From the NCBI GenBank assembly GCA_016931295.1, contig JAFGEZ010000005.1:1-64000 (forward strand): a stretch of 64,000 bases of DNA. Direction: 5' to 3'. The notes below the pieces were generated by a model. That model did not search any database, was not told the origin of the DNA, and saw only the letters and a program-made list of their open reading frames with translations. A program made the position numbers and the translations under genes. Shown here in pieces: positions 26,101-34,302 of this stretch. Every line of letters begins with the position of its first letter. Within the stretch, counting starts at the first letter, position 1. This DNA is from Candidatus Krumholzibacteriota bacterium. GTDB taxonomy: Bacteria > Krumholzibacteriota > Krumholzibacteriia > Krumholzibacteriales > Krumholzibacteriaceae.

Positions 26101-26601
26101 GGCGACCGCCGCTCCGCCCCGGTTCTCGATCGTCGCCGTACGCACGAATCCGAGTTCGTCGCACGCCGCCCAGCGGTACCGGAACGCGAGGCCGAGTTCG
26201 TGGTTGATCTCCTCGAAGACCACCCGGTTGCCCGTGAGGTTCTTGGAGATGTTCCGCTCAACGCGGAACTCCCAGGCCGCCCGGTCCGAGAAGGGCTGCC
26301 AGGCGACGGCATCTCCCCCGGCCGCCCGCGCCCGGACGATCGTCACCGGCCCCGTGTGGTGATGCCCGTCGTGCAGCCTGTCGACGGTCTCGTAGGGGAA
26401 GAGGCTCTGTTCCGCATCCCCCCTGCCGGCAGTCAGGCCGCCGTTCGAGGAGATGTACATCCAGAGATCGGTGTCGCTCGGGATATTCATCAGGAAGGGA
26501 TCGAGCCGATCGTACCCGGCGATGCGGTACCACCGCCCGCCCCCGATCGTCACGAAGCCGCCGTGCGGCACGGTCGTCTCGTCGGATGCGCGTTTCACCA
26601 C
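23146..26601 (-). CDS. Large glycoside phosphorylase, probable GH149 beta-1,3-oligoglucan phosphorylase
   Basis: 1151 residues from GTG 26601 (GGGGGA upstream); no signal peptide, so cytoplasmic. The architecture follows GH94-clan phosphorylases: an N-terminal beta-sandwich (about 1-330) and an (alpha/alpha)6 catalytic part with GNWRDIFQNWEALLWSFP, GYWGDHQIVYLLRFLE, MNTQRPEWNDANNALVG and TMYGYEGLGCIYWHM. Length above 1100 is what GH149 has, against about 800 for GH94. GH149 enzymes phosphorolyse beta-1,3-gluco-oligosaccharides to glucose 1-phosphate; the surrounding GH16, GH1 and CBM genes fit that substrate. I did not assign the catalytic Asp. Alternative: another GH94-related family with a different beta-linkage. 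Confidence 0.7.
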   Translation of the reverse strand: MVKRASDETTVPHGGFVTIGGGRWYRIAGYDRLDPFLMNIPSDTDLWMYISSNGGLTAGRGDAEQSLFPYETVDRLHDGHHHTGPVTIVRARAAGGDAVAWQPFSDRAAWEFRVERNISKNLTGNRVVFEEINHELGLAFRYRWAACDELGFVRTATIENRGGAAVALDVLDGLRNVLPYGAPLALYQQSSSLVDAYRRSECDAETGLGIFSLTSRIIDRAEAAEELRANAAWFNGPAPAGIHLSAGAVAAFRRGESPPPESVLNGRRGNYLASFSLDLPPGNGGTWHICADVGLDHIRLVELRDRLRAGGYSGEEIEALLDAADENLLCIIGGADGLQCGGHEEATAHHAANVLFNCMRGGVFAGNGAVPAGDLAAFVRERNAPVAERHGAMLAALPEETDVDRLIAAAEETGDADLVRLCHEYLPLWFGRRHGDPSRPWNRFSIRVKNPDGTRALRYEGNWRDIFQNWEALLWSFPAFLPGVVAKFVNASTVDGFNPYRISREGIDWEVVDPDDPWSYIGYWGDHQIVYLLRFLEMLPGRFPGLLGKMLTRAIFSYADVPYRLKPYREIVRDPKSTIVFDAERDAGIARRVETIGADGKLLHDTDGTIRHVTLAEKLLVPALSKLSNLVPGGGIWMNTQRPEWNDANNALVGGGLSVVTLCYLRRYLRFLADLAGRAGAEAVPVSAEVVDWFRRVRDILLGAGGNEAGDVDDAARRRIMDELGEVFSAYRETVYAGGFSKRVPLAFGDIVAFCREAGEVLDATIGANRRDDGLYHSYNLLDLSPDGRSAAVRRLYPMLEGQVAVLGSGAVGPAGATTLVDALFASGMYRENQRSFMLYPERQLPSFLDRNVVPEDGAAAVPLLRELLAAGDETILSRDVEGRCRFNGDIGTAGDVAAALDRLAADPRWAARVAADRRAVIDLFGRVFDHAAFTGRSGTMYGYEGLGCIYWHMVSKLLLAVQETALAANRDGRPGGEVDAVVDAYYRIRSGLSFEKSVAEYGAFPMDPYSHTPPAGGAKQPGMTGQVKEEIVARWGELGVTVQEGVVSFRPWFLRRAEFLEEPSAWRHRAPDGHLRSIDVPAGSLAFICCGVPVIYAATKKAARIRVTREGGQVIERDGDQLDLAESEALLRRRGGIERIDVLVLEDLLG

Positions 26602-26678
26602 GGCATGTCCCCCCGGTTGTGCGATCGCTGCGATGTCGCGATTCTCGTTCTATTTGTTGCAGGAATTCCCCGTCCGTG

Positions 26679-28898
26679 TCAACGAATGAGCACCATCGTA
26701 CAGGCGCGGGTCTCGCCGCAGGCGCGGAGACGGCAGAAGAATACCCCCGAGGCGGCCGGGCGGCCGCGGTCGTCGAGCCCGTCCCACGCGATCTCGTGAC
26801 GCCCGCCGGGCAGCGTCCCGCCGGCGAGGATTCTCACGAGCGCGCCGTCCACGCCGTAGATCCGAAGATCGACCCGCCCGGCGCGCGGCAGTCGGAACGA
26901 GATCGTCGTCGACGGATTGAACGGGTTCGGCGCGTTCCGCGGGCCGTTCACGAGCGCCGCCGCGGGCAAGCCGTCCTCATCGACGCCCGTCACTCCCCGT
27001 TTCACCTCGTCGAGCGCGCGGTCGGCGCTCGCCGCCGAGATCGTCACGTGCTCCTCGTTCGTCTCCGCCCAGTAGAGCGTGTCGAAGGGGGTGATCGCCA
27101 TGACGGCCGGATCGGCGGCGACGTCGTGGAAGAGATCGGCCGTGTCGAGATCGAGGGCGCTCGTCACGGGGATGAAGCAGTGCGAATCGTAGAGGGCGAC
27201 GATATCCCCGTAGGGGGCCTCGGTCGAATCCATCTGGGCCATCGAGGCGCGGGTGCCGCCGGGGGCGTCGTCCCAGGGGAGGGTTCCGGACACCGTCACG
27301 GCGAGCTCGTCGTCGGACAGCGGCCAGGGGCGGTCGATGAGACCGTCGAAGACGATGTGCGATCCGCCGTCGGGCACGGCCCAGACGTTCCCGACGATGT
27401 CGACGAGGAACCCGTTGTAGTCGTAGAGGACGATCTGCTCGCCGGGGACGAACGCGAGCCCCGCGCCGTGGCCGCTTCCGTTCGCGAAGGCGACGAGCCG
27501 CGGCGAGGCGGGGTAGCCGCCGACGGCGGCGAGGTCTGCCTCGAAACCGGCCCGCAGCGGATCGCTCTCCCCCGTCGCGCCGGGCGGATCGGTATGGTGG
27601 CAGAGGAGCAGCTGCCTTGCCGCCGGGGAGTCGAGCCCGGCGAGGAGCTCGGCGGCCTCGGCCGATTCCACGGAGAAGAAGCTCACCCAGTACTGGAGCC
27701 CGAGCGGGATGTCGGCCCCGCGGTGGGGAGCGTCGAAGGAGATGAAGGTGCGCACCCGGTGCCCGCTTCCCGCCGTCTCCATCCAGGCGAGCGCGTAGCG
27801 GCCGGCGAGCCCTCCCATGCTCGCCCCGATGAGGGCGAGGTCGCGCGAGGGGGGGATCGCCGCCTGCACCTGCCCGACGAGCTCGGCGACGACGAGGGCG
27901 TTGCGCTGGATGTAATCGGTGGCGTCGGCGAAATCGAGGACGACGAGATCGAATCCCTCCGCGCGCGCCCGCTCGATGAGGTTCTCCTGGGCGAGGAGAT
28001 CGTAGAGCTCCTCCCAGCCCATCGAGTTGTCGATGTCGAATCCCTCGACGACGATCACGGGGTTCTGGAGCCCCGCGAGCGAGTCGGCGAGGTAGACGTA
28101 GGCGTCGCCCTCGCCGTATTCCCCGTTCCACGGCACCGAGGCGGTCACGTGCATCGTGTCGTGCGGCGCAGGCGTGGCGAGGGCCGCCACATGGAAGACG
28201 AAACCGGCCTCGAGGACCTCGCCGCCGGGCATGATGCAGCGCAGCCGCACTTCCCTGTCGCCGCGCGAGCGGTAGCGGGCCTCGAGGAGGCCGCCGGGCG
28301 CCGCCGGGCGCCAGCCGCCGCCGTCCCCGGGGTCGACCTCGATCCGCGCGGGCATCCGCTCAAGGTTGCCGACGACGAGGGCCGGATCGAAGCGGAACCG
28401 GACGCGCTCTCCCGAGAAGGTCGTCTCGTCGAGGGGGGCCGCGGCGAAGACCCGTCCCGCGCGCAGCCGTCCCTCGCGGACGGCGGCAGCGATGTCGACC
28501 GGTCCGCCGTCGCGGAGAACGACGCGGTCGTACCGCGCGTCGATGATCGCCACGGGGATCCAGCCGGCGCGCGCGGCCTCGCGACCGCGCCGCAGCGTCT
28601 CGCCCTGCGCCGGCAGGGCGCCGGCATCGAGCGCGGCGCGCGAGAGCTCGTAGTGTATCTGCTTCCAGGTGCCGAGATCGAGGGCCGGCGAGCCGGGGCT
28701 GCCGTCGAAGCGCTCGATCCCCGAAAGTGGGAGGACGAGGTCATAGAGGATGCCGGACGGCACGCGCGCGCGGTCGATAAAGCGGATCGCCGGATCGAGC
28801 GCCGGCCGCCGCGGCTGCGCGGCGAACGCCGGCGTCACCGCGAGCGCGAGGAGCGCCGCGACCAGGAGCGGCCATGTCGGATGGGATCCCCTGTTCAC
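26679..28898 (-). CDS. Secreted alpha/beta hydrolase (lipase/esterase-like) with NPFNP sorting domain
   Basis: 739 residues from GTG 28898. A further-upstream GTG at 28916 is within the promoter region, and a TGC-TATACT extended -10 six bases before 28898 suggests a leaderless message. Signal peptide about 1-26. Residues about 250-480 carry an alpha/beta-hydrolase core: nucleophile elbow LIGASMGGLAG (G-x-S-x-G), upstream strand NPVIVVEGFDIDN and the DAPHRG motif typical of PGAP1-like lipases. The sorting domain (APNPFNPSTTISF to CTMVLIR) lies at the end and ends VLIR rather than VLLR. It should be an extracellular esterase or lipase. It precedes the phosphorylase-like gene by 77 bases on the same strand. 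Confidence 0.82.
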   Translation of the reverse strand: MNRGSHPTWPLLVAALLALAVTPAFAAQPRRPALDPAIRFIDRARVPSGILYDLVLPLSGIERFDGSPGSPALDLGTWKQIHYELSRAALDAGALPAQGETLRRGREAARAGWIPVAIIDARYDRVVLRDGGPVDIAAAVREGRLRAGRVFAAAPLDETTFSGERVRFRFDPALVVGNLERMPARIEVDPGDGGGWRPAAPGGLLEARYRSRGDREVRLRCIMPGGEVLEAGFVFHVAALATPAPHDTMHVTASVPWNGEYGEGDAYVYLADSLAGLQNPVIVVEGFDIDNSMGWEELYDLLAQENLIERARAEGFDLVVLDFADATDYIQRNALVVAELVGQVQAAIPPSRDLALIGASMGGLAGRYALAWMETAGSGHRVRTFISFDAPHRGADIPLGLQYWVSFFSVESAEAAELLAGLDSPAARQLLLCHHTDPPGATGESDPLRAGFEADLAAVGGYPASPRLVAFANGSGHGAGLAFVPGEQIVLYDYNGFLVDIVGNVWAVPDGGSHIVFDGLIDRPWPLSDDELAVTVSGTLPWDDAPGGTRASMAQMDSTEAPYGDIVALYDSHCFIPVTSALDLDTADLFHDVAADPAVMAITPFDTLYWAETNEEHVTISAASADRALDEVKRGVTGVDEDGLPAAALVNGPRNAPNPFNPSTTISFRLPRAGRVDLRIYGVDGALVRILAGGTLPGGRHEIAWDGLDDRGRPAASGVFFCRLRACGETRACTMVLIR

Positions 28899-28904
28899 AT
28901 CGAC

Positions 28905-28913
28905 AGTATAGCA
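28905..28913 (-). promoter_or_regulatory. Extended -10 element of the hydrolase gene
   Basis: Minus strand TGC-TATACT; the -10 hexamer occupies 28910-28905. Only six bases separate it from the GTG at 28898, which points to a transcript starting at or next to the start codon. No good -35 is seen. Confidence 0.5.
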
Positions 28914-28938
28914 CACGGGGCAGGGCCCTGTCGCCTGG

Positions 28939-30756
28939 TCATCCGCCGTCGACGACCGGTCGCCTCCGCTCGATCCTCGGCCGGAGCCGCGCGGGGTCGG
29001 GTGCCGGGGCGAGTCGCTTCGCCTCGTGTCCGCGCCGCTTCGCCACGATCCGCCAATCGAAGGCGATGTCCTCGTTTCCCTCTCCGAGCCCCCTCACGAC
29101 GAACCGGTCGCCGCTCTTCTCCGCGACGTAGAGTGCGCGATCGCCGAGGGGCGTCAGGAAGACGTGGTACCCCGCGCCGGTGTCCACCGTCTGGGCGAAG
29201 ACGGGATCGATCCGCACCGTCGCCTCGCCTCCGGCGAGCCGATCCTCTCCGACGTCCTCGAACCAGTTCTCCGCGCTCGCCACGGCGTAGACCTCGCGGT
29301 GCCCGTAGTCCTGCGTGGGGGCGACGGCGACCAGCGGCCCGGCGCTCCCGAGGGTGCCGTCGGAGTAGACGCCGTACCCGTCGTCCGACTGACCGTAGAC
29401 GCCGACCGAGTTATTCATTTCCATGGCACCGGTCGTGGCGCTGCCATAGACGCCGATACCGCCGACGCCGTCGTCCGAGCGGATCCCCGCAACGCCGATA
29501 CCGCCCCCGTTGCTCGGGGAGACGGCCGTCATCGAATACCCGACGATCGTCATGCTCGCCGGGCCGGGATTGTTGTCGTGCACCTCGAGCATCGCGTCCC
29601 CGTGGAGGATCTCCGTGTTGATCCCCACGCGTCCGCCGTCGCCGATCACCAGCTTCTCCCCGACCCCCTCGCGGTAGAACTGGAGGGTCCCTTCCACCGG
29701 ATGGTACTGCAGCCGCCAGCGGAGCTCGCCTCCCACCCTGAAGGCGATCCCGCATCCGTATCCGGACGGAGACTCGACGCAGGCGTATGTTTCACCGTCA
29801 TCGCGAATGTGGAGCGGAAAGGCCGGCTCATAGACGCCGACACCGAGGTTGCCGTTCTCGTTGATCACGATGCCGCCGGTCGCAGACGGTGGATTGCCGT
29901 CCGTGCTCGCCGAGAGGATGATGCCGTTCTGATCGAAGATCACGTCGCGGCGGTTGGAACTTGTTCCCTCGTAGGCGATGATCCCCGGCCAGCCGCCGGG
30001 CGTCGAGATGCCGACCTTGCCGCCGGGCAGGTCGAACTGCGCGATGCCGTTCACGTGGAGGGGGAACTGGGGCGCCGTCGTGCCGATGCCGACTCGCGTG
30101 CCGTCGTTGTAGATGGTGCTGTCGGCCACCCACCAGGCATCGTCGTGCCGCAATGTGCGGCCGGCCGCGCCGGCGGGGAGCCCCGCCCCTCCCGATGCCG
30201 TCAACGATAGCCACGCCGAGCCGTCTGACCCCTCGAAATCGACCCCCGTCCAGCGGATCGTCCCCGGCGCCATGCCGTCCGTGCCGCCGAGCCGGATCGC
30301 CCCGTCGACGTCGAGCCTCTCGAGGGGCTCGTGGACGCCGATTCCCACCGGCCCGGCGCCGGGAAACATGTTCTCCGTCCCGAAGACGCCGCCGGCCCCC
30401 AGGCTGTACGGCGCCGACGTCAGGGGCACGCGCGGCTCGAGCTCCGCCTCGGCCCCGATGGAGACGCCGAGAAAATAGATGGCGTCGAAGGGGAGCTCGA
30501 GCGGCGTCACGTCCCCGAGCAGGACGTTGAAGATCCCCTTGCCCACCGGCACCATCCGGGTCTCTGCCCAGAGCACGCTCCCGCCGAACTCCTCGTCCCA
30601 GAGCCGGAAGGTCATCTCGTAGACGCCGTCATCGACGACGACGCCCCCCATGTCGGCGAGCACCCCCTGGTAGTTGACGAGCCGCGGCGGCCCGGCGGCG
30701 AGCGGCGCAACCGCGCAGAACGCGACCAGCGCGACGAAGGCGCACATGCGCTTCAT
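28939..30756 (-). CDS. Secreted tail-fibre-like repeat protein
   Basis: 605 residues, ATG preceded by GGGGAGG. Signal peptide about 1-21. Residues about 25-125 are a conserved module (VNYQGVLADMGG, then PLELPFDAIYFLGVSIGAEAE cut short, and LTSAPYSLGAGGVFG) also found in the proteins at 53641 and 58881. The middle has beta-rich, Gly/Asn-rich stretches with GVGIGT/VGIGTTAP and LDVDGAIRLGG motifs as seen in phage tail fibres and trimeric adhesins. Unlike its paralogue at 58881 it has no S74 chaperone domain, and it ends in a basic, Pro-rich tail. It is probably a surface fibre of unknown ligand. Confidence 0.75.
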   Translation of the reverse strand: MKRMCAFVALVAFCAVAPLAAGPPRLVNYQGVLADMGGVVVDDGVYEMTFRLWDEEFGGSVLWAETRMVPVGKGIFNVLLGDVTPLELPFDAIYFLGVSIGAEAELEPRVPLTSAPYSLGAGGVFGTENMFPGAGPVGIGVHEPLERLDVDGAIRLGGTDGMAPGTIRWTGVDFEGSDGSAWLSLTASGGAGLPAGAAGRTLRHDDAWWVADSTIYNDGTRVGIGTTAPQFPLHVNGIAQFDLPGGKVGISTPGGWPGIIAYEGTSSNRRDVIFDQNGIILSASTDGNPPSATGGIVINENGNLGVGVYEPAFPLHIRDDGETYACVESPSGYGCGIAFRVGGELRWRLQYHPVEGTLQFYREGVGEKLVIGDGGRVGINTEILHGDAMLEVHDNNPGPASMTIVGYSMTAVSPSNGGGIGVAGIRSDDGVGGIGVYGSATTGAMEMNNSVGVYGQSDDGYGVYSDGTLGSAGPLVAVAPTQDYGHREVYAVASAENWFEDVGEDRLAGGEATVRIDPVFAQTVDTGAGYHVFLTPLGDRALYVAEKSGDRFVVRGLGEGNEDIAFDWRIVAKRRGHEAKRLAPAPDPARLRPRIERRRPVVDGG

Positions 30757-30810
30757 GACAATCCTCCCCTGTCGAGTTGTCGGCTGATATTCCCCTGTTC
30801 AATCGGGGCA

Positions 30811-30839
30811 ATTATTCTACCATCCAGACCGTCTGTCAA
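30811..30839 (-). promoter_or_regulatory. Promoter of the tail-fibre-like gene
   Basis: Minus strand TTGACA (30839-30834), 17-base spacer, AATAAT (30816-30811). Confidence 0.6.
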
Positions 30840-30875
30840 GCGTCGCCCCGTTGCGCGTAACGTGTCGCGCTCCGC

Positions 30876-33296
30876 CTACCGCAAAAGCACCATCTTGCGG
30901 GTCCGCTCGAAATTCCCCGCGCGGAGCCGGTAGAAATACATGCCGCTCGCGACGTCGCGCCCCCCGTCGTCGCGGCCGTCCCACTGGACGGTCCAGACAC
31001 CGGCGGGGCGCCGCCCCTGAAAGAGCGACCGCACGAGCCGCCCGGCGGCGTCGTAGACGCCCAGTCGCACCGGTCCCGCCTCCCGCAGGCCGAACCGGAC
31101 GGTCGTCAGGGGATTGAAGGGGTTCGGATAGTTCTGCGCGAGGAAATCCGCCGCGGGCATCGGGTCGTCCCCGGTGACGTCCCCGGGGCCGGTCACCGCG
31201 AAGGGGCTTTCGTTGCCGTGGATGTCGACGGCCGACACCTTGTACCAGTACCCGGCCTCCCATGTCCACCCGCCGTCGAAGGCCGTCGTGTCGGGGGTCG
31301 AGGTTACGAGATAGCCCTCGCCGGGGACGAAGCCGGAATCCAAGCCGCGGTAGACGCGGTAGCCGGCGAGGTCGATCTCGGCGTTCGGACTCCAGGTGAG
31401 GAGCATCCCGTCGGGCGTGTACGACTGGGCCGCCGCGAGGCCGACGGGGGCCTCGGGGGCCAGGTTGTCGACCGAGTAGCCGCTGTCAGGCTCGGAGACC
31501 CAGCAGAGGAGCGGGTCGGCGGTGTGGGCGATCACCTGGAAGTAGTGCCGCTCGTCGCAGGCACCGGTCGAGTCGAAGAGGGTGGGCACGACCTCCGCGT
31601 AGGATTCGAGATACCAGGCGTCGACCGTCGAGATCAGCTTCCAGTAGAAAGTGCCGGCGGCGGTCTCCTCGACGCGGATCGCCGGAACGTCCCTGTCCGG
31701 GGCGTCCCCGGGCGAGTTCGTCAGCGCGGCCGCTCCCGACGCCGCCATGAGGGCTGCCTGCCCCGGATCGATCGCCCGCCAGACGGAATACCTGGTGATG
31801 AGCTGCTCCGGCCACGGGTCGAGGCGGCTCGCCTCCCAGGAGAGGTTCACCGAGCCCCCCTGGTCGCCGGGGACGTCGCGAACGGCGGCGATCTCCGGCG
31901 CCGGGTAGCCCCAGTAGCCGTTCCGCTCGACCCGCTGCGCGTAGACGTCGCAGGCGTCGCTGCGGCCGTCCTCGTACCACGCCATGTACGCGCCACCGGC
32001 CCCGTCCGTGGCGATCGCCGGTTCGGCCTCGGTACCGATGACGGTGCAGAGGGCAACGCCGTTGTCCGCCCACCTGGCGGTTCCCGTGCCATCTATCGCC
32101 TGGGCGTAGAGATCGTACTCCATGTCGTTCGCCCGCTGGTCCTGCCAGGCGATGATCGCCCCGCCGGTGCCGTCGGAGACGATCACCGGTATCATCTGGT
32201 TATTCGTCTCGTCGCAGACGACGACGCCGTCCGCCGTCCACTGCATGTTTCCGGAGGCGTCGACTCTCTGCGCGTAGATGTCGTCCTGGCCGGAACGGCT
32301 GTCCTGCCAGGCGATGATCGCGCCTCTCGCACCGTCGGACGCGATGCGCGGCGTTCGCTGACTGTTCGCCGCCGTGCTCACGGCGACGCCCCCCGAGCCC
32401 CACAGGACGTAGCCGTCGGCGACGATCCGCTGCGCGTAGACGTCGTAGCTGACGTCACGCGTGTCGTCCCACGTGAGGATCGCTCCGCCCGCGCCGTCGG
32501 GGATGAGTCGTACATCGGACTGGCTGCCGTCCGCCGCGCAGATCACCTCGCCGTCCTCCCACCAGATCTCGTAGCCGTCCGCGTCGATCCGCTGGGCGTA
32601 GATGTCGTAGTTCGTTCCGCGGAGATCGTGCCACGCGACGATGCCCCCGCCGGTCCCGTCCGAGACGACCCGGGGATCGTACTGCTGCCCCGTCATCCCG
32701 CAGGCGGGCACGCCGTCCGCGGTCCAAAGCATGTTCCCCTCCGCGTCGACCCGCTGCACGTAGATATCCCGATCGGAGCCCCTGAGATCGACCCACGCGA
32801 TGATCGCGCCTCCGGCGCCGTCCGCCGCGATCGACACGCTGTTCTTGTAGCCCGCCACCTCGCAGACGTACTCGCCGTTCGCCGTCCACAGGGGGTTGCC
32901 ATCGGCGTCGACCCGCTGCGCCATGACCTTCTCGTAGCCGGTGCGTGCGTCGTACCAGGCGATGATGGCGCCCCCCGCGCCGTCCGAGACGACTTGCTGG
33001 CCGTACAGGTTGCTGATGCCTGTCGTACTGATGAGAACACCGTTTTCCGTCCAGAGGGCGCGTCCGCCGCCGCGGCTCAGCCGCTGCGCGTAGATGTCGT
33101 AGGTGCCGGAGCGATTGTCTCGCCAGACGACGATCGCGTCACCCGAGGTCAGCGTGGCGACGTCCGCGTTCATCTGGAAACCGGTCGCCGTGCAGACGGG
33201 AACGCCCTGCTCGATCCACACTGCGTGGAGCGGCGAGAAAGCGCCGAGCAACGCCAGCGCAACGAGGCAGACGATGAGACGGAGACATGCGCGCAT
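30876..33296 (-). CDS. Secreted protein with about eight 50-residue repeats, FN3-like region and NPFNP sorting domain
   Basis: 806 residues from ATG 33296, with GGGGGG-T-AGGA upstream; a longer frame lacks a site. Signal peptide about 1-25. Residues about 28-480 hold repeats with the core D-G-A-G-G-A-I-I-A-W-x-D-x-R, then D-I-Y-A-Q-R-V-D-A-x-G and L-W-T-x-x-G-V-x-x-C, suggesting a propeller. Then come FN3-like segments (about 490-690) and the sorting domain (NYPNPFNPLTTVRF to RTRKMVLLR). The protein at 60630 is a full-length paralogue. The function is unknown; similar proteins are surface-exposed. Confidence 0.83.
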   Translation of the reverse strand: MRACLRLIVCLVALALLGAFSPLHAVWIEQGVPVCTATGFQMNADVATLTSGDAIVVWRDNRSGTYDIYAQRLSRGGGRALWTENGVLISTTGISNLYGQQVVSDGAGGAIIAWYDARTGYEKVMAQRVDADGNPLWTANGEYVCEVAGYKNSVSIAADGAGGAIIAWVDLRGSDRDIYVQRVDAEGNMLWTADGVPACGMTGQQYDPRVVSDGTGGGIVAWHDLRGTNYDIYAQRIDADGYEIWWEDGEVICAADGSQSDVRLIPDGAGGAILTWDDTRDVSYDVYAQRIVADGYVLWGSGGVAVSTAANSQRTPRIASDGARGAIIAWQDSRSGQDDIYAQRVDASGNMQWTADGVVVCDETNNQMIPVIVSDGTGGAIIAWQDQRANDMEYDLYAQAIDGTGTARWADNGVALCTVIGTEAEPAIATDGAGGAYMAWYEDGRSDACDVYAQRVERNGYWGYPAPEIAAVRDVPGDQGGSVNLSWEASRLDPWPEQLITRYSVWRAIDPGQAALMAASGAAALTNSPGDAPDRDVPAIRVEETAAGTFYWKLISTVDAWYLESYAEVVPTLFDSTGACDERHYFQVIAHTADPLLCWVSEPDSGYSVDNLAPEAPVGLAAAQSYTPDGMLLTWSPNAEIDLAGYRVYRGLDSGFVPGEGYLVTSTPDTTAFDGGWTWEAGYWYKVSAVDIHGNESPFAVTGPGDVTGDDPMPAADFLAQNYPNPFNPLTTVRFGLREAGPVRLGVYDAAGRLVRSLFQGRRPAGVWTVQWDGRDDGGRDVASGMYFYRLRAGNFERTRKMVLLR

Positions 33297-33442
33297 GTTC
33301 CTACCCCCCTGGGGATTGAGCGATTTCCCCGGACGGAGCGGGAACGGATTCGCGAACCCGGGCCGCTCCGCGCGCGGAGACGGATCGCCGGCGAACATTG
33401 GTTGTTCACATGTATGTGTATTCAGCCGCGTATATCGGAATC

Positions 33443-33451
33443 ATTATAGCA
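33443..33451 (-). promoter_or_regulatory. Extended -10 promoter of the repeat-protein gene
   Basis: Minus strand TGC-TATAAT with the consensus hexamer at 33448-33443 and TGC just upstream. The -35 is poor, as expected for extended -10 promoters. The leader is about 140 bases. Confidence 0.6.
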
Positions 33452-33482
33452 TACTTCGGCGCACGGGAGCACGGCGTTTCTT

Positions 33483-33953
33483 CTACTCGTCTTCCCGCTC
33501 CCGCAGTGTCCTGGCAGCATCGACCAGAACCTTCAGGACGATCCTGTCCTTCGCGCGTCCCGCCGCCTTCTTGCTTTCGATGATCCGCTCCAGGGGAAGG
33601 ACCGGCACCTTCATGCGTCCGAGGGGTATCTTGACGGCGTGCTCGAGCTCGTCGTCGAATGCTTCGAGGCCATCCATGCGAATGACTATGTCGAAGAGTT
33701 CGACCCCGTCCCCGGCAATCATCGGTGGATTGCCCGCCACCGGCGGAATGTAACTGCCGTCGAACTTCTTCAGGACGCTCTCCAGCCCGGGATCGGGCAA
33801 TGTCCTGAACCACAGATCGACGCCCTGCGTTACGACGGGAGCCCCCTGCAGGGCCGCCGCCGACAATCCAACGATCATGAACTGGACCTTTTGGCGGATG
33901 AGCTCCTTCAGGAACTCGATCTCACGCTCGCCGAAAATCAATGGATCTGCCAC
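33483..33953 (-). CDS. Nucleotidyltransferase-like protein paired with an XRE regulator (toxin-antitoxin-like)
   Basis: 156 residues from GTG 33953, nine bases after GAGGAGGG. Start region overlaps the end of the XRE gene by 32 bases, so the two are translated together. The fold pattern is that of small MNT/AbiEii-type nucleotidyltransferases (FMIVGLSAAALQGAP, then VTQGVDLWF, a region of the T-x-D-x-D-L motif). The first Asp of that motif is Gly here and the G-S/G-G turn is G-L-S, so catalysis may be weakened or lost. No signal peptide. With the XRE protein it may form a toxin-antitoxin or a regulator pair; this is inference. Confidence 0.65.
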   Translation of the reverse strand: MADPLIFGEREIEFLKELIRQKVQFMIVGLSAAALQGAPVVTQGVDLWFRTLPDPGLESVLKKFDGSYIPPVAGNPPMIAGDGVELFDIVIRMDGLEAFDDELEHAVKIPLGRMKVPVLPLERIIESKKAAGRAKDRIVLKVLVDAARTLREREDE

Positions 33954-34296
33954 GTCGCAGCGCCCTCCTCAATCGTTCGACGGGTTTCTCGTCGAGCAGG
34001 ATCAACGTGTGCCTGACGTTGTCGAGATCCGTCCCGGGATGCTCGCGAGCGATACTCGCCGCCTCGGCGGCCAGGGACACCATTCGCTCCCTCGGCGTCG
34101 GCGACTCCTCGAGCAGGTCCGATATGGAGATTCCGAGATGGCTGGCGATTCGCACGAGCGATCGCGGCACCACCGTCTTCTTGCGGGCCAACGTGTAGAA
34201 CGCGTTCCGGCTCACCCCGGCATCCATCAACATGTTCCCGATGGTCGTGCCGTCGTGCCGGCAGAGGGACTCGATCTTCTCAAGCGACAACCTCAT
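33922..34296 (-). CDS. XRE-family transcriptional regulator (antitoxin-like)
   Basis: 124 residues. A helix-turn-helix of the Cro/XRE type covers about 16-65 (TIGNMLMDAGVSRNAFYTL, then PRSLVRIASHLGISISDLL). The C-terminal half is helical and charged. The ATG at 34296 is six bases after a TACAAT -10, so it is probably read from a leaderless message. A 17-base perfect inverted repeat (34306-34322) overlaps the -10 and spacer of its promoter, which is the arrangement of autorepression. It precedes and overlaps the nucleotidyltransferase-like gene. Confidence 0.85.
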   Translation of the reverse strand: MRLSLEKIESLCRHDGTTIGNMLMDAGVSRNAFYTLARKKTVVPRSLVRIASHLGISISDLLEESPTPRERMVSLAAEAASIAREHPGTDLDNVRHTLILLDEKPVERLRRALRRGRSIDFRRA

Positions 34297-34302
34297 GCCA
34301 GC

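Noticed and set aside
26602-26678. A promoter TTGACA at the end of the hydrolase gene for the phosphorylase-like gene
   Set aside because: The -35 is perfect but no acceptable -10 stands at 16-18 bases; read-through from the hydrolase gene is equally possible.
30876-33296. Regular repeats as a possible CRISPR array
   Set aside because: The periodicity is about 150 bases, in frame and imperfect at DNA level; it codes for protein repeats. No array or cas gene is present in the window.
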